A stretch of DNA of 64,000 nucleotides, from positions 3,146,322 to 3,210,321 of the forward strand of contig NZ_CP036273.1 of the NCBI RefSeq assembly GCF_007747215.1, read 5' to 3'. Origin of the DNA: Urbifossiella limnaea. GTDB taxonomy: Bacteria > Planctomycetota > Planctomycetia > Gemmatales > Gemmataceae. Below the pieces are notes generated by a model. That model was given only the letters and a program-made list of their open reading frames with translations. It did no database searches and had not been told where the DNA came from. The position numbers and the translations under genes are program-made. Of the stretch, positions 49,701-57,162 are shown one piece after another. Each line of letters begins with the position of its first letter. Position 1 is the first letter of the stretch.

Positions 49701-51259
49701 CGGACCTTTTCCGTGTACCGATTCGGGATCGGCATGTGCACCAGCGGGCAGCCGTTGGCCGTGCTGCCGAACAGTTCGCCGGCCTCGTCGAAGTTCAGCC
49801 CCCAGGTGTTGTTGTTCGTGCTGCGGAGGAATTCCAGCTTCGCCACCTTCAAGGCGCCCGCATCGGCCTCGACCTTGAAGCGGTAGAAGCCCTGGCGGAA
49901 GTTCAGCCGCTCGCCGTTCACCTCGCCGTTGAACCCGGCGTAGCCGATCGCCCCGTACACCCAGTTGTCGAACCCGTAGCGGAGGTTACTCGGGCCGGCG
50001 TGGGTGTCGCCGGTGGACCAGCCGCGGAGGAGCTCCTGCCGCACGTCGGCGGTACCGTCGCCGTCCGTGTCCTTCAGGAACAGCGTCACCGGCGCCTGGT
50101 GGGCGATCACGCCGCCGGCGTACGGCAGAAGGCTGGTCACGATGCTGAGCTTGTCGGCGAAGGTGGTGACGGTGTCGCACTCGCCGTCGCCGGTCGTGTC
50201 GGTGCAGATCACGATGCGGTCGCGGCCCTGGCCGGCGGGCTTCAGCTCGTTCGGGTAGTCGAGCGACACGGATACCCACAGCCGGCCCTTCTCGTCCCAG
50301 GCCATCGCCAGCGGCTTGCCGCCCAGCTTCGTCTCGGTGACGAACGGCCGCACCTCGAACCCGACCGGGGTGACGTAGTGCTTCACGCTCTCGGCCGCCG
50401 GCAGGGGCTTCTGCATCCGGCCGCCCGGGTCGCCCTTGGCGCCCCCGCCCTTCTTGCCCCCGGGGTAGAACGGCACCTTCGCCGGGACGTACTCGAACGG
50501 CGCCAGCCCCTTCGCCTGCGTCGTCATGTCCGGGCGGTCGAAGAAGGTCCCCGCGAGCGCCGGGTCCTGGTTGCACGCCCACCGGACGCCGCGCTCCAGG
50601 AGGTTCTGGAAGCCGGGGTTGCCCCAGGTGCGCTGGTCGTGGCCCCACGCGGTGTAGAAGACGCGGCCCTTGCCGTGGGTGCGCGTCCACGTCCACGGCT
50701 CCTTCACGCCCGCTTCGTCGCGGACTTCGAGGAGCGTGCGGTCCTTTTCGTTGTGCTTGTGGTGGACGTAGGTCTCGTCCCAGCTCGTGAACGAGCGGTA
50801 GCCCTTGAGAATCGGGTGATCGGGGGCGACGGCCGTGGTGCGGAACGTGCCCGTGGTGTGGCTGCGGAACTGGGCGCCGACCAGGTCGATGTACGCCGGC
50901 GAGTTCAGGAAGCAGAAGCTGGCGCAATGGACGGGGATGAACCCCTTCCCGGACGCGACGTAGTCCAGCAGCGCCTTCTCCTGCTCGGGCGCGATCTTGG
51001 TGTGGTTGGCGTACACCATGAGGCCGTCGAACTGGTTCAGCTTCGCGGCGTTCAGGTCGTCCAGCTTGTCGGTGTAGGTGACGCTGATGTTGCGGGCGGC
51101 GAACACCGGGCGAAGTTGCTCGAAGCGCGCGGCGGGTTGGTGCCCGGCGGAGTCGCCAAGGAACAACAGCTTCAGCGGCGGCAGGTCGGCGCCGCGGCTG
51201 CCGCCGTTCACGACGAACCCGGCGAGCAGGGCGGCGATCAGCGGCGGGAGAGCACGCAT
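46799..51259 (-). CDS. ThuA / dehydrogenase-propeller / HEAT / cytochrome c fusion (PVC-type)
   Basis: An exported 1486-residue protein. After a signal peptide (1-24) comes a ThuA-like glutamine-amidotransferase-fold domain (about 27-235, YHLxx-less but with GFIPVHCASF and FYTAWGHDQRTWGNPGF), a sugar-dehydrogenase-like beta propeller (about 290-650, GRLWVSVSLDYPNE), HEAT repeats (about 670-1140), cytochrome c with CAKCH near 1171, and a C-terminal beta-sandwich resembling NPCBM carbohydrate modules (1330-1486). It is likely to bind and oxidise complex sugars in the periplasm. AAGGAG eight bases before ATG 51259 fixes the start. It is preceded by a ROK repressor gene. Confidence 0.87.
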   Translation of the reverse strand: MRALPPLIAALLAGFVVNGGSRGADLPPLKLLFLGDSAGHQPAARFEQLRPVFAARNISVTYTDKLDDLNAAKLNQFDGLMVYANHTKIAPEQEKALLDYVASGKGFIPVHCASFCFLNSPAYIDLVGAQFRSHTTGTFRTTAVAPDHPILKGYRSFTSWDETYVHHKHNEKDRTLLEVRDEAGVKEPWTWTRTHGKGRVFYTAWGHDQRTWGNPGFQNLLERGVRWACNQDPALAGTFFDRPDMTTQAKGLAPFEYVPAKVPFYPGGKKGGGAKGDPGGRMQKPLPAAESVKHYVTPVGFEVRPFVTETKLGGKPLAMAWDEKGRLWVSVSLDYPNELKPAGQGRDRIVICTDTTGDGECDTVTTFADKLSIVTSLLPYAGGVIAHQAPVTLFLKDTDGDGTADVRQELLRGWSTGDTHAGPSNLRYGFDNWVYGAIGYAGFNGEVNGERLNFRQGFYRFKVEADAGALKVAKLEFLRSTNNNTWGLNFDEAGELFGSTANGCPLVHMPIPNRYTEKVRGLSAGPLPNIAADNHMEPITDKVRQVDWHGGFTAASHVALYTARTYPREYWNRTAFVSEPTGHLTAAFTLRPNGATFAATYGWNILASDDEWAAPIDAQVGPDGNMWVNDWYNFIVQHNPTPAGFKNGPGNAYETELRDKTHGRIYRVVHNGKADVGPKLAGASPLELVEALKNPNLGWRLHAQRLLVERGQRDVEPALLKLVQDKSVDETGLNAGAVHAIWTVSGLRGPRAVPEGLTEFVQAAVTHPSAAVRRAGYLGLVAKLTEHADGLIPATAPRSPFADADVPVRVAALLATADLTDAANLSRVLASHLSDPAFLEPVGLADATAAAGVAHPLHFLTAVAATPKERTLPPASAKVVELVARTFATNPKAPPAKGIGPAPVGAPTGGTAAQPAAGPSPVEQLLRSLGTNPKADDAILAGLAAGWPAGKALTLTPDGDKAVGDLLGKLAPSARGKLLRFAAAGGVKGLDAQIAGVVAGFLATAADAKAADADRIDAAKAAMDFRPDDNDAAAKLLSAITPQTPPAVAAGIFEALSSSRSKAVGPAVVGRLRELPTTARPAALRLVLGRPDSAAAFLDAVEKGQLRFDLLALDQKTALANNADKAVAARAQKLLALGGGLPSPDRQKVIDELHHVISKAGDVAKGKTVFTAQCAKCHKYAGEGTQVGPDLTGMSVHPKEELLIHILDPSRSVEGNYKAYRVVTLDGRSLTGLLAGETKTSVEVVDAEGKRHPLSRDDIETLAETDKSLMPEGFEKQINPTELTDLLEFLTQKGKYVPVPLDRVATVVTTKGMFFEDAGTAERLVFPDWKAKTFNGVPFLLLDPQGDKTKNAVMLYGPNGKRAPDMPRSVSLPYAGKAKALHLLSGIGGWNFPAIPKGSVSMTVRLRYEDGKTEDHDLVNGVHFADYIRRVDVPGSQFAFGMRGGQQVRYLAVTPRRPDVVIRAIEFVKGPDASAPVVMAVTVESP

Positions 51260-51291
51260 CGCGGAAACTCCTTGGAGCGTCGTAGAGAGCA

Positions 51292-52473
51292 TTAGTTGTC
51301 TTGTGCCACGGCGTCGGTCAGGCGGCGGACGATGCCGGCGACCGCGCCCTGCCGCTTGCTCCCCTTCGCGGGGACGATGCGGCAGTCGGCGAACGCCGGC
51401 GGCAGGGCGCGGGCGGCCGCCTGCCGTACCACCTCGTCGAACAGGTCGGGGTCGGTCTCGAACAGGCGGGTGTGGATGAACAGCGTGGCCGGGTTGAACA
51501 GGTTCAGCACCGCCGCCACGCCTACCGCCAGGTACTTCACCGCCGCCCGCAGTTCGTCGGCCAGGTCAACGGTCCCGGCCCGCAATAGGTCCATCACCTC
51601 GTCCACGTCCACGTCGCGGCCGAGTTTCTCCGAGGCACGCAGGGCGAGTGCCCGGTCGCTGGCCACGGTTTCGAGGCAGCCGCGGTTGCCGCAGCCGCAC
51701 ACCCGGCCGCCGTCCGCGACCGCGGTCAAGTGCCCGACCTCGCCGGCCAGCCCGGAGTGCCCCGTGACCAGCCGGCCGCCGCTCATCACGCCGAGGCCGA
51801 CCCCGGTGCCCACGTCGAGCATGGCGAAGTCGTCGTGCCCTCGGGCCAGGCCGTACTCGCGCTCCGCGAGGCAGAGGGCGTGCGACTCTTGCAGCAGAGA
51901 ACACTCAATGCCGAGTCGGTCGGCCAGGTCTGCGGCGGGGGCGTGGCCGTTTGTGATCGGCAGGTTCGGCGACAGCACACCGCACCCTTTACGATAGTCA
52001 ACCAGCCCCGGAAGGCTCACCCCGAGTCCGAGCGTTCGCACGCCCGGCCGGGCGATCAGCTCGCGAGCGGCGGCCTCAAGCGCGTCCAGGAGCTTCGTGT
52101 AGCTCGTCGGCGTCGGAACGGTGACCAGGTCGGCGTGTAACTCGCCGTCGAGCCCGGCCGACACCACCTCGCAGTGCCCGCCGTCGATCGTCACGCCGAG
52201 CACCTGGGCCGTCGCGCTCGCCAGCCGGAGCCGAGGCGCGGGTCGGCCGCGGGCTGTCTCCGGTGCGTCGGCCTCTTCCAACAACCCCACCTTCAACAGT
52301 GACGCGACCGCCTTCGACACCGTCGGCGGGCTCAGGCCACACTCGCGCGCCACGTCGGCGCGTGAGAGCGGCCCGCGGTCCTGGAGTACGCGCAGGACCT
52401 GCCGCTCGTTGAGCCGCCCAACCTGCGACGGTCGGATGGTTGTGATCGTGGGCAGGGTGCCGGAGGGTGCCAT
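51292..52473 (-). CDS. ROK-family transcriptional repressor (NagC/XylR type)
   Basis: A 393-residue protein with an N-terminal winged helix (residues 18-80, QVLRVLQDRGPLSRADVARE and SPPTVSKAVASLL) and a ROK sugar-kinase-like domain. The latter has LGVTIDGGHCEV, the zinc motif CGCGNRGCLE, GTGVGLGVM and GHSGLAGEVGHL. It should bind a sugar or sugar phosphate and release DNA. A triple AT-rich repeat lies directly upstream, so autoregulation is likely. The fusion gene for sugar oxidation follows 32 bases on and is the obvious target. Confidence 0.9.
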   Translation of the reverse strand: MAPSGTLPTITTIRPSQVGRLNERQVLRVLQDRGPLSRADVARECGLSPPTVSKAVASLLKVGLLEEADAPETARGRPAPRLRLASATAQVLGVTIDGGHCEVVSAGLDGELHADLVTVPTPTSYTKLLDALEAAARELIARPGVRTLGLGVSLPGLVDYRKGCGVLSPNLPITNGHAPAADLADRLGIECSLLQESHALCLAEREYGLARGHDDFAMLDVGTGVGLGVMSGGRLVTGHSGLAGEVGHLTAVADGGRVCGCGNRGCLETVASDRALALRASEKLGRDVDVDEVMDLLRAGTVDLADELRAAVKYLAVGVAAVLNLFNPATLFIHTRLFETDPDLFDEVVRQAAARALPPAFADCRIVPAKGSKRQGAVAGIVRRLTDAVAQDN

Positions 52474-52505
52474 GATTACCCGCTAAGCTACGGGCTACGG
52501 CGGGC

Positions 52506-52540
52506 TTTGTAAAGCAGCTTTAGTAAAGTCGATTTACAAA
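52506..52540 (-). promoter_or_regulatory. Probable ROK operator
   Basis: Read on the minus strand: TTTGTAAA, five bases, TTTACTAAA, five bases, TTTACAAA. The outer copies form an inverted repeat; the middle copy is a near-palindrome (CTTTAGTAAAG on the plus strand). It ends 33 bases upstream of the ROK start. AT-rich TTTAC/GTAAA half-sites suit NagC/Mlc-like repressors. Confidence 0.6.
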
Positions 52541-53014
52541 TCACGCCGCGGGCTGCGTCCACCGCCTTTGCCGCCACGCTGCGAGGGCAAACCCCTGAAG
52601 AAACTTCACCTGTTCGGCCGTTATCGCGTCGCGTGGGATCGTCAGCACGGAGCCGTTGACGTGAAGCATCGTCCACGTCCGACCGCCCTCGGTGCGGTAC
52701 AGCTGAATCACGCCATCGAGGTACAGCCAGACGCGGTCGCCGCCGCTGAGAAGCCCCAACCGGTCGGCTTCGACCAGGACATCGACTGGACGGCGGGGGA
52801 CTCGGATCAGCTCAAGCAGGAAAGCGAAAAACTTGCGGCTTGTGAACGCCGGCCAGACCAGGAGCAGTAGGAACCACGGCGATACGGCGACGGCGAGATA
52901 GAGGATGCCGCTGCTGAACCCGAGGGCGGCCGCGCAGGCCGGGAGGTGCGGCGCACTCTCGACCGCGAGGCGGTCGCGTCGGCCGACTGCGTACTGTAGC
53001 CGGAACGGAACCAC
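52541..53014 (-). CDS. Hypothetical protein with two membrane helices
   Basis: A 157-residue protein. Two adjacent hydrophobic helices (about residues 25-62) are followed by a soluble part of about 95 residues that alternates beta-like strands (RVWLYLDGVIQLYRTEGG, TMLHVNGSVLTIPRD). It resembles small membrane proteins with a cytoplasmic YcxB/PH-like domain, though this is a weak guess. The GTG start has GGGAGGA about five bases upstream. It ends at the ROK operator, so it may share transcripts with the repressor. Confidence 0.68.
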   Translation of the reverse strand: MVPFRLQYAVGRRDRLAVESAPHLPACAAALGFSSGILYLAVAVSPWFLLLLVWPAFTSRKFFAFLLELIRVPRRPVDVLVEADRLGLLSGGDRVWLYLDGVIQLYRTEGGRTWTMLHVNGSVLTIPRDAITAEQVKFLQGFALAAWRQRRWTQPAA

Positions 53015-53151
53015 GAGCGTCCTCCCTGCTACGACCCGATGATAAGCTCCCGGCGCGGCGTGTCAAATCGTTCCGGTGGACAATGACGACTTGCCCCGGG
53101 GCGGGGGTTTCGCTTCAACTTCCCTTTCGTCGCCCCGCGGGAGTGCTTCGG

Positions 53152-54276
53152 ATGAGCCCGGCCGGCCCCGGCCCGAAGCGCGACCCGTGGTCGCCGCGGA
53201 TGTGGGAGGGGTCCGACTACCCCGCGTACCTGCGGCTCCTGGCCCGCAACCACTTCGCCGTCCACCCCCCGCAGTTGTACATCGCCGCCATCGCGTCGGT
53301 CGTCACGCTCGCCAACATGGTGGGTCGGTGGTTCACGACCGGCCTCCACGGCGACGCGGTGCGGCGCACGCAACTCGTCGGCCCGCCGGTGTTCGTGATC
53401 GGCCACTGGCGCACGGGTACGACGCTGCTGCACGAGTTGCTGTGCCTCGACCCGCGGTTCGCCAGCCCGACCTACCTGCAGTGCTTCGCGCCGAACCACT
53501 TCCTCCTGTCGGAGCGGCTGCTCAAGGGGCCGCTGAAGTTCATGGTGCCGGACAAGCGGCCGATGGACAACATGGCCGCCGGCTGGGACCGCCCGCAGGA
53601 AGACGAGTTCGCCCTGTGCCTGCTCGGGCTCCCCTCGCCGTACGCGGACATCGCCTTCCCCAACCGCCCGGCGGTGTTCCCCGGCTCGCTCGACCTGTCG
53701 GGGCTGACGCCGGCCCAACTCGCGGGCTGGAAGCGCGGCTTCCGCCGCTTCCTACAAACCGTGACGTACCGCGACCCGCGGCGGCTCGTGCTCAAGTCGC
53801 CGCCGCACACCGCGCGCGTGAGGGTGCTACTGGACATGTTTCCGGACGCGCGGTTCGTCCACATCGTCCGCGACCCGTACGTGGTGTTCCCGTCCACGGT
53901 GAACCTGTGGACCTCGCTCGGCCGCAAGCACGGGCTCCAGACGCCGAACGACCCGACCCGCATCCGCGAGAAGGTGTTCGCCGAGTTTCGCACGGTCTAC
54001 GACCGGCTCGAAGAGGCGAAGCCGCTCATCCCGGCGGGTCAGTTCCACGAAGTGCGGTACGAGGAGTTGGTGAAGGACACGCCGGGCCAAATGCGGCGCG
54101 TGTTCGACGCGCTGGAGTTGGGCGGGTTCGCCGACTACGAGCCGCGGCTGCGCGAGTACCAGGCGGCGACGAAGGGGTACGAGGCGAACAAGTATACGCT
54201 GTCGGACGCGGACCGCGCCGAGGTGACGGCCCGGTGGGGCGACGTGATCCGGCGGTACGGCTACAGTGCGAGGTGA
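53152..54276 (+). CDS. Sulfotransferase-family protein
   Basis: A 374-residue protein of the PAPS-dependent sulfotransferase type. The 5'-phosphosulfate loop reads FVIGHWRTGTTLLHELL (about residues 77-93). VLKSPPHTARVRVLLDMFPDARFVHIVRDPYVVFPST carries the 3'-phosphate-binding Arg/Ser and the family's second motif. It would move sulfate to a glycan, lipid or other hydroxyl. ATG 53152 with GGGAG upstream was chosen over 53083. It is next to sialidase and glycosyltransferase genes but transcribed alone. Confidence 0.85.
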   Translation: MSPAGPGPKRDPWSPRMWEGSDYPAYLRLLARNHFAVHPPQLYIAAIASVVTLANMVGRWFTTGLHGDAVRRTQLVGPPVFVIGHWRTGTTLLHELLCLDPRFASPTYLQCFAPNHFLLSERLLKGPLKFMVPDKRPMDNMAAGWDRPQEDEFALCLLGLPSPYADIAFPNRPAVFPGSLDLSGLTPAQLAGWKRGFRRFLQTVTYRDPRRLVLKSPPHTARVRVLLDMFPDARFVHIVRDPYVVFPSTVNLWTSLGRKHGLQTPNDPTRIREKVFAEFRTVYDRLEEAKPLIPAGQFHEVRYEELVKDTPGQMRRVFDALELGGFADYEPRLREYQAATKGYEANKYTLSDADRAEVTARWGDVIRRYGYSAR

Positions 54277-54297
54277 GCGCCAAGCGGCCCGCAATCC

Positions 54298-54819
54298 TCA
54301 ACTGAACAGCTTCGACAGTAGCCAGTACCCGAGCAGCGCCGTTCCCGCGCCGATGGCGAAGACCACCAGCAGCAGCCCGACCACGACCCACGTGCTCCCC
54401 CGGCGGGCGCGGTGGGGGTCTTCGAGCGTCTGCTCCAGCAGCCGGGCGTTCTTCACGTTCGCCTTGAAGCCGAGGTCCAACAGGTCGCCGGCGAACGGCA
54501 CGATGCCGACGAGTGCGTCGATCAGCTGGTTCAGCCCCATCCGCATCAGCACGCTCGTCGGCGCCCCGAGGCGGTGGGCGACGAGGATGATATAGCTGCC
54601 GACCAGCGAGCTCACCGTGTCGCCGACTCCGGGGATGAGCCCCAGCAGCGCGTCGAGGCCGAACGAGACGCGCGTGCCGGGAATCGTGACCGCCCGGTCC
54701 ATGATGTTCGCCAGTGCCCGCACGGCCGGCAGGGCGGCCTTGGGGTCCAGGTCGGTAATCAGCTCGGGGCGTGGCAGTGTGGTCGGCATGGGGTCTCCGG
54801 GTACGTCCGGGGTGTTCAT
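54298..54819 (-). CDS. DUF4112 membrane protein
   Basis: A 173-residue protein with the DUF4112 core (residues 35-135: LANIMDRAVTIPGTRVSFGL, DALLGLIPGVGDTVSSLVGSYI and VGIVPFAGDLLDLGFKAN) and a hydrophobic C-terminal helix (about 145-168). It is an inner-membrane protein of unknown function. AAGGGG precedes ATG 54819; 54789 is an alternative. Its ATG overlaps the TGA of the upstream DUF3817 gene, so the two are coupled. Confidence 0.86.
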   Translation of the reverse strand: MNTPDVPGDPMPTTLPRPELITDLDPKAALPAVRALANIMDRAVTIPGTRVSFGLDALLGLIPGVGDTVSSLVGSYIILVAHRLGAPTSVLMRMGLNQLIDALVGIVPFAGDLLDLGFKANVKNARLLEQTLEDPHRARRGSTWVVVGLLLVVFAIGAGTALLGYWLLSKLFS

Positions 54820-55160
54820 TGCAAACCCCTTGCCGAAGAACCCTCGGCCCGCTCCCGGTCGTGTTCGGGCTTCAGGAATTTGGCGTCGTACACGAACGTG
54901 CCACCCGGCAGGAGCGCAGCCACGAAGCCCCACGCCGCGGCGCTCCAGTGCCAGCGGCGGGCGGCCAGTGCCAGCAGGCCGGCGACGCCGAACAGCATGA
55001 ATAGCAGCCCGTGGGCCCAGCCGACGTACTTCACCGGCGCTGGGTTATTCCCGAGCGCTTCGACGTACTTGATCGGCATCGCCACGAAGAACAGGAGCAG
55101 GCACGACACGCCCTCCGCGAAGGCGACGACGCGGAGGCGGCCGACGGGGGTCGAGAGCAA
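54816..55160 (-). CDS. DUF3817 membrane protein
   Basis: A protein of about 114 residues with three hydrophobic helices and the DUF3817 pattern LRVVAFAEGVSCLLLFFVAMPIKY, VKYVGWAHGLLFMLFG and LLPGGTFVYDAKFL. No ATG or GTG exists between the end of the upstream sialidase gene and this motif; TTG 55160 is the best start and leaves a 29-base gap. The role is unknown; homologues resemble small membrane proteins encoded near sugar permeases. Confidence 0.78.
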   Translation of the reverse strand: MLSTPVGRLRVVAFAEGVSCLLLFFVAMPIKYVEALGNNPAPVKYVGWAHGLLFMLFGVAGLLALAARRWHWSAAAWGFVAALLPGGTFVYDAKFLKPEHDRERAEGSSARGLQ

Positions 55161-55189
55161 GGCGAGAACTCCGGGTGTGTCCGCCCATT

Positions 55190-56116
55190 TTACCGGAGTG
55201 TGGCCGGATCGACGCGAACCACCTTGATGTGCGTCCGGCGCCACGTGTAGGTCATCACCAGTTCGCCGGCCGCGGTCTCGATCAGGGCGGGGTACGAGTA
55301 CTCGCCCGGCTCCGTCTCCAGGTCGCGGACCTTCCGCCACGTCTTGCCGTCGTCCGCGGACACGCCCAGGCTGATCGGCGTCCGGGCGACCGCCGTCGGG
55401 TTGTAGATCATCACCAACTGGCCGGCCTTCGTGCGGACGGCGTCGATCCCGGCGCTGGGGTTCGGAACGTCGATTTCCTCCGACGCCGAAAACGTTCGGC
55501 CCCCGTCGGTGGACACCGATCGGCACACTTTCATCGTCCGCGACCGCATCAGCGCCACCACGCTCTTGCCGTCCGCCGTGGGGACGAGCGCCGGCTGAAT
55601 CTGCCCGAACAGCCGCGGCAGCGGGAACGGGTTCGACCGCGTCCACGACCGGCCGTCGTCGTCGGAGCGGTCGACGTAGGGCGTCCAGTTCCGGTAGCTT
55701 TCGACGCTCGTGCCCGCGAGGATGGCCCCGTCGGCGAGCTGGAGCGGCTTCGCCCGCACCGGGCCGTACATCGGCGTCGGCAGCATCCGCGGTTCGGTCC
55801 AGGTGCGGCCGCCGTCCGCCGAAGTGCGGTCGTAGCCGGTCCAGGTGTCGGGCTTCGGGCCGGCCTTGTACCAAAGGCGGAGCGTGCCCTTGGCGCTCTT
55901 GAACAGCACCGGGTTCCACGTCGGCTGGCCGGGCTCGCTGCCGACGACTGCGGGTTCGCTCCACGCCCGGCCGTCGAACGCGGACAGCCAGATTTGCACG
56001 TTCTTGGCGCCTTCGGCGTCGCCGGCGAACCACGCGGCGAGGAGCTTTCCCGGCTCGTGCTCGACGACGGTGGAGGCGTGGCACTGCTTGAACGGCGCCT
56101 TCTCGAAGATGAACAT
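55190..56116 (-). CDS. Sialidase-family glycosidase/BNR propeller
   Basis: A 308-residue six-blade propeller of the exo-sialidase-like family. The N-terminal GKLLAAWFAGDAEGAKNVQIWLS, repeated Asp-box-like SxDxGxTW elements (SADGGRTWTEP, SDDDGRSWTRS, STDGGRTF, SADDGKTWRKV) and GLLFKSAKGTLRLWYKAG-type strands (LFKSAKGTLRLWYKAG) fit. There is no signal peptide, so it may be cytoplasmic. Whether it acts on sialic acid or another sugar is unclear. It precedes DUF3817 and DUF4112 on the same strand. Confidence 0.83.
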   Translation of the reverse strand: MFIFEKAPFKQCHASTVVEHEPGKLLAAWFAGDAEGAKNVQIWLSAFDGRAWSEPAVVGSEPGQPTWNPVLFKSAKGTLRLWYKAGPKPDTWTGYDRTSADGGRTWTEPRMLPTPMYGPVRAKPLQLADGAILAGTSVESYRNWTPYVDRSDDDGRSWTRSNPFPLPRLFGQIQPALVPTADGKSVVALMRSRTMKVCRSVSTDGGRTFSASEEIDVPNPSAGIDAVRTKAGQLVMIYNPTAVARTPISLGVSADDGKTWRKVRDLETEPGEYSYPALIETAAGELVMTYTWRRTHIKVVRVDPATLR

Positions 56117-56193
56117 TGAGGTTCCGGGGCAAGGGGAGAGCGGGGTCGGCCGCTATCCTACCCGGGCACGACCGGGGACGCGAGGGGGGCGGG

Positions 56194-57090
56194 ATGGCGA
56201 CCGTGACGGCCGACGAATTCCGCACCGCCCTCGCTCGCTTCCGACGCGAGGCGCGGCCGGGCGTGGTCCACACGGGTCGCTACCGCCTCGGTTACCGGGC
56301 GTGGGGGAGCGGCCCGCCGGTGGTCTTCGTTCACGGCATGGCCGACGTCGGCCGGTCCTTCGTGATGGTCATGGCCGGCCTCGCCGACCGGTTCACCACA
56401 ATCGAATACGATCTGCCGAACGGCCTGACCGACGGCAGCGCCTTGGGTGGCTACACCCACCGCGGATACGTCACCGACCTGACCGCACTGCTCGACCACC
56501 TCGGCTTCCGGCGCGCCGCAGTGGTCGGCTCGTCGTTCGGTTCGACGATCGCGCTGGCGGCGCTCGCCACGTCCCCGGGGCGGTTCTCGCACGGGGTCTT
56601 GCAGGGCGGTTTCGCCCGCCGGCCGTTGTTGCGGTGGCAGCACCGCCTCGCACAACTCGCCCGCTTCTGGCCCGGCTACCAGGGTGACTGGCCGGCGATC
56701 CACGCCTTCGTGATGGCCCGCGTCGAGGCGCATCTGAAGGCGAATGTGCCACCGGAGGTTTGGCGGTTCTTCCTCGCCAACCACGGCCGCACCCCGTTCC
56801 GGGCCGCCGCGCTCCGGACCCTGACGATCGGCGCGACCGACCTCCGCCCGGTCTTGTCAGGGCTCCGGGTGCCGCTCCTGCAACTCGGCGGCGATCGCGA
56901 CCCGTTGGTGCCGAAGCAGTACGAACTTGAAGTCACGGCCGGGGTGCCGGGGGCGAAGCGGGTCGAGTTCGCGGAGTGCGGGCACTACCCGCAGTACACC
57001 CACCCCGGGCCGATGGCGCGGGCAATTGCGGCGCTCCTGGGTGAGCGGCTCCGGGCTTCCGACATTCAAGATCCCGCACCCCCGGATTAA
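56194..57090 (+). CDS. Alpha/beta hydrolase
   Basis: A 298-residue soluble hydrolase with oxyanion motif FVHGMADVGR, nucleophile elbow GSSFGS, a GGDRDPLVP acid loop and the final histidine in CGHYPQYTHP, so the catalytic triad is complete. The substrate is unknown, as for most such genes. ATG 56194 follows a G-rich GAGGGGGGCGGG and was chosen over 56116, which would read into sialidase start sequence. It is divergent from the sialidase gene. Confidence 0.83.
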   Translation: MATVTADEFRTALARFRREARPGVVHTGRYRLGYRAWGSGPPVVFVHGMADVGRSFVMVMAGLADRFTTIEYDLPNGLTDGSALGGYTHRGYVTDLTALLDHLGFRRAAVVGSSFGSTIALAALATSPGRFSHGVLQGGFARRPLLRWQHRLAQLARFWPGYQGDWPAIHAFVMARVEAHLKANVPPEVWRFFLANHGRTPFRAAALRTLTIGATDLRPVLSGLRVPLLQLGGDRDPLVPKQYELEVTAGVPGAKRVEFAECGHYPQYTHPGPMARAIAALLGERLRASDIQDPAPPD

Positions 57091-57162
57091 ACTTCTCCCA
57101 CCTCCCGCGAACCTCTCCCCGGTGCGACGAATCTACCGGTAGACCCCGTCGAGGTGACTGCC

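Noticed and set aside
44164-51295. Very long plus-strand open frames (887, 547 and 866 codons)
   Set aside because: They are the antisense of the PSCyt/DUF1553 and ThuA-fusion genes, created by high GC at third codon positions, and have no domain motif.
54816-56273. A 485-residue protein covering sialidase and DUF3817
   Set aside because: The N-terminal part is the sialidase gene in a wrong frame; only the C-terminal 114 residues have DUF3817 character.
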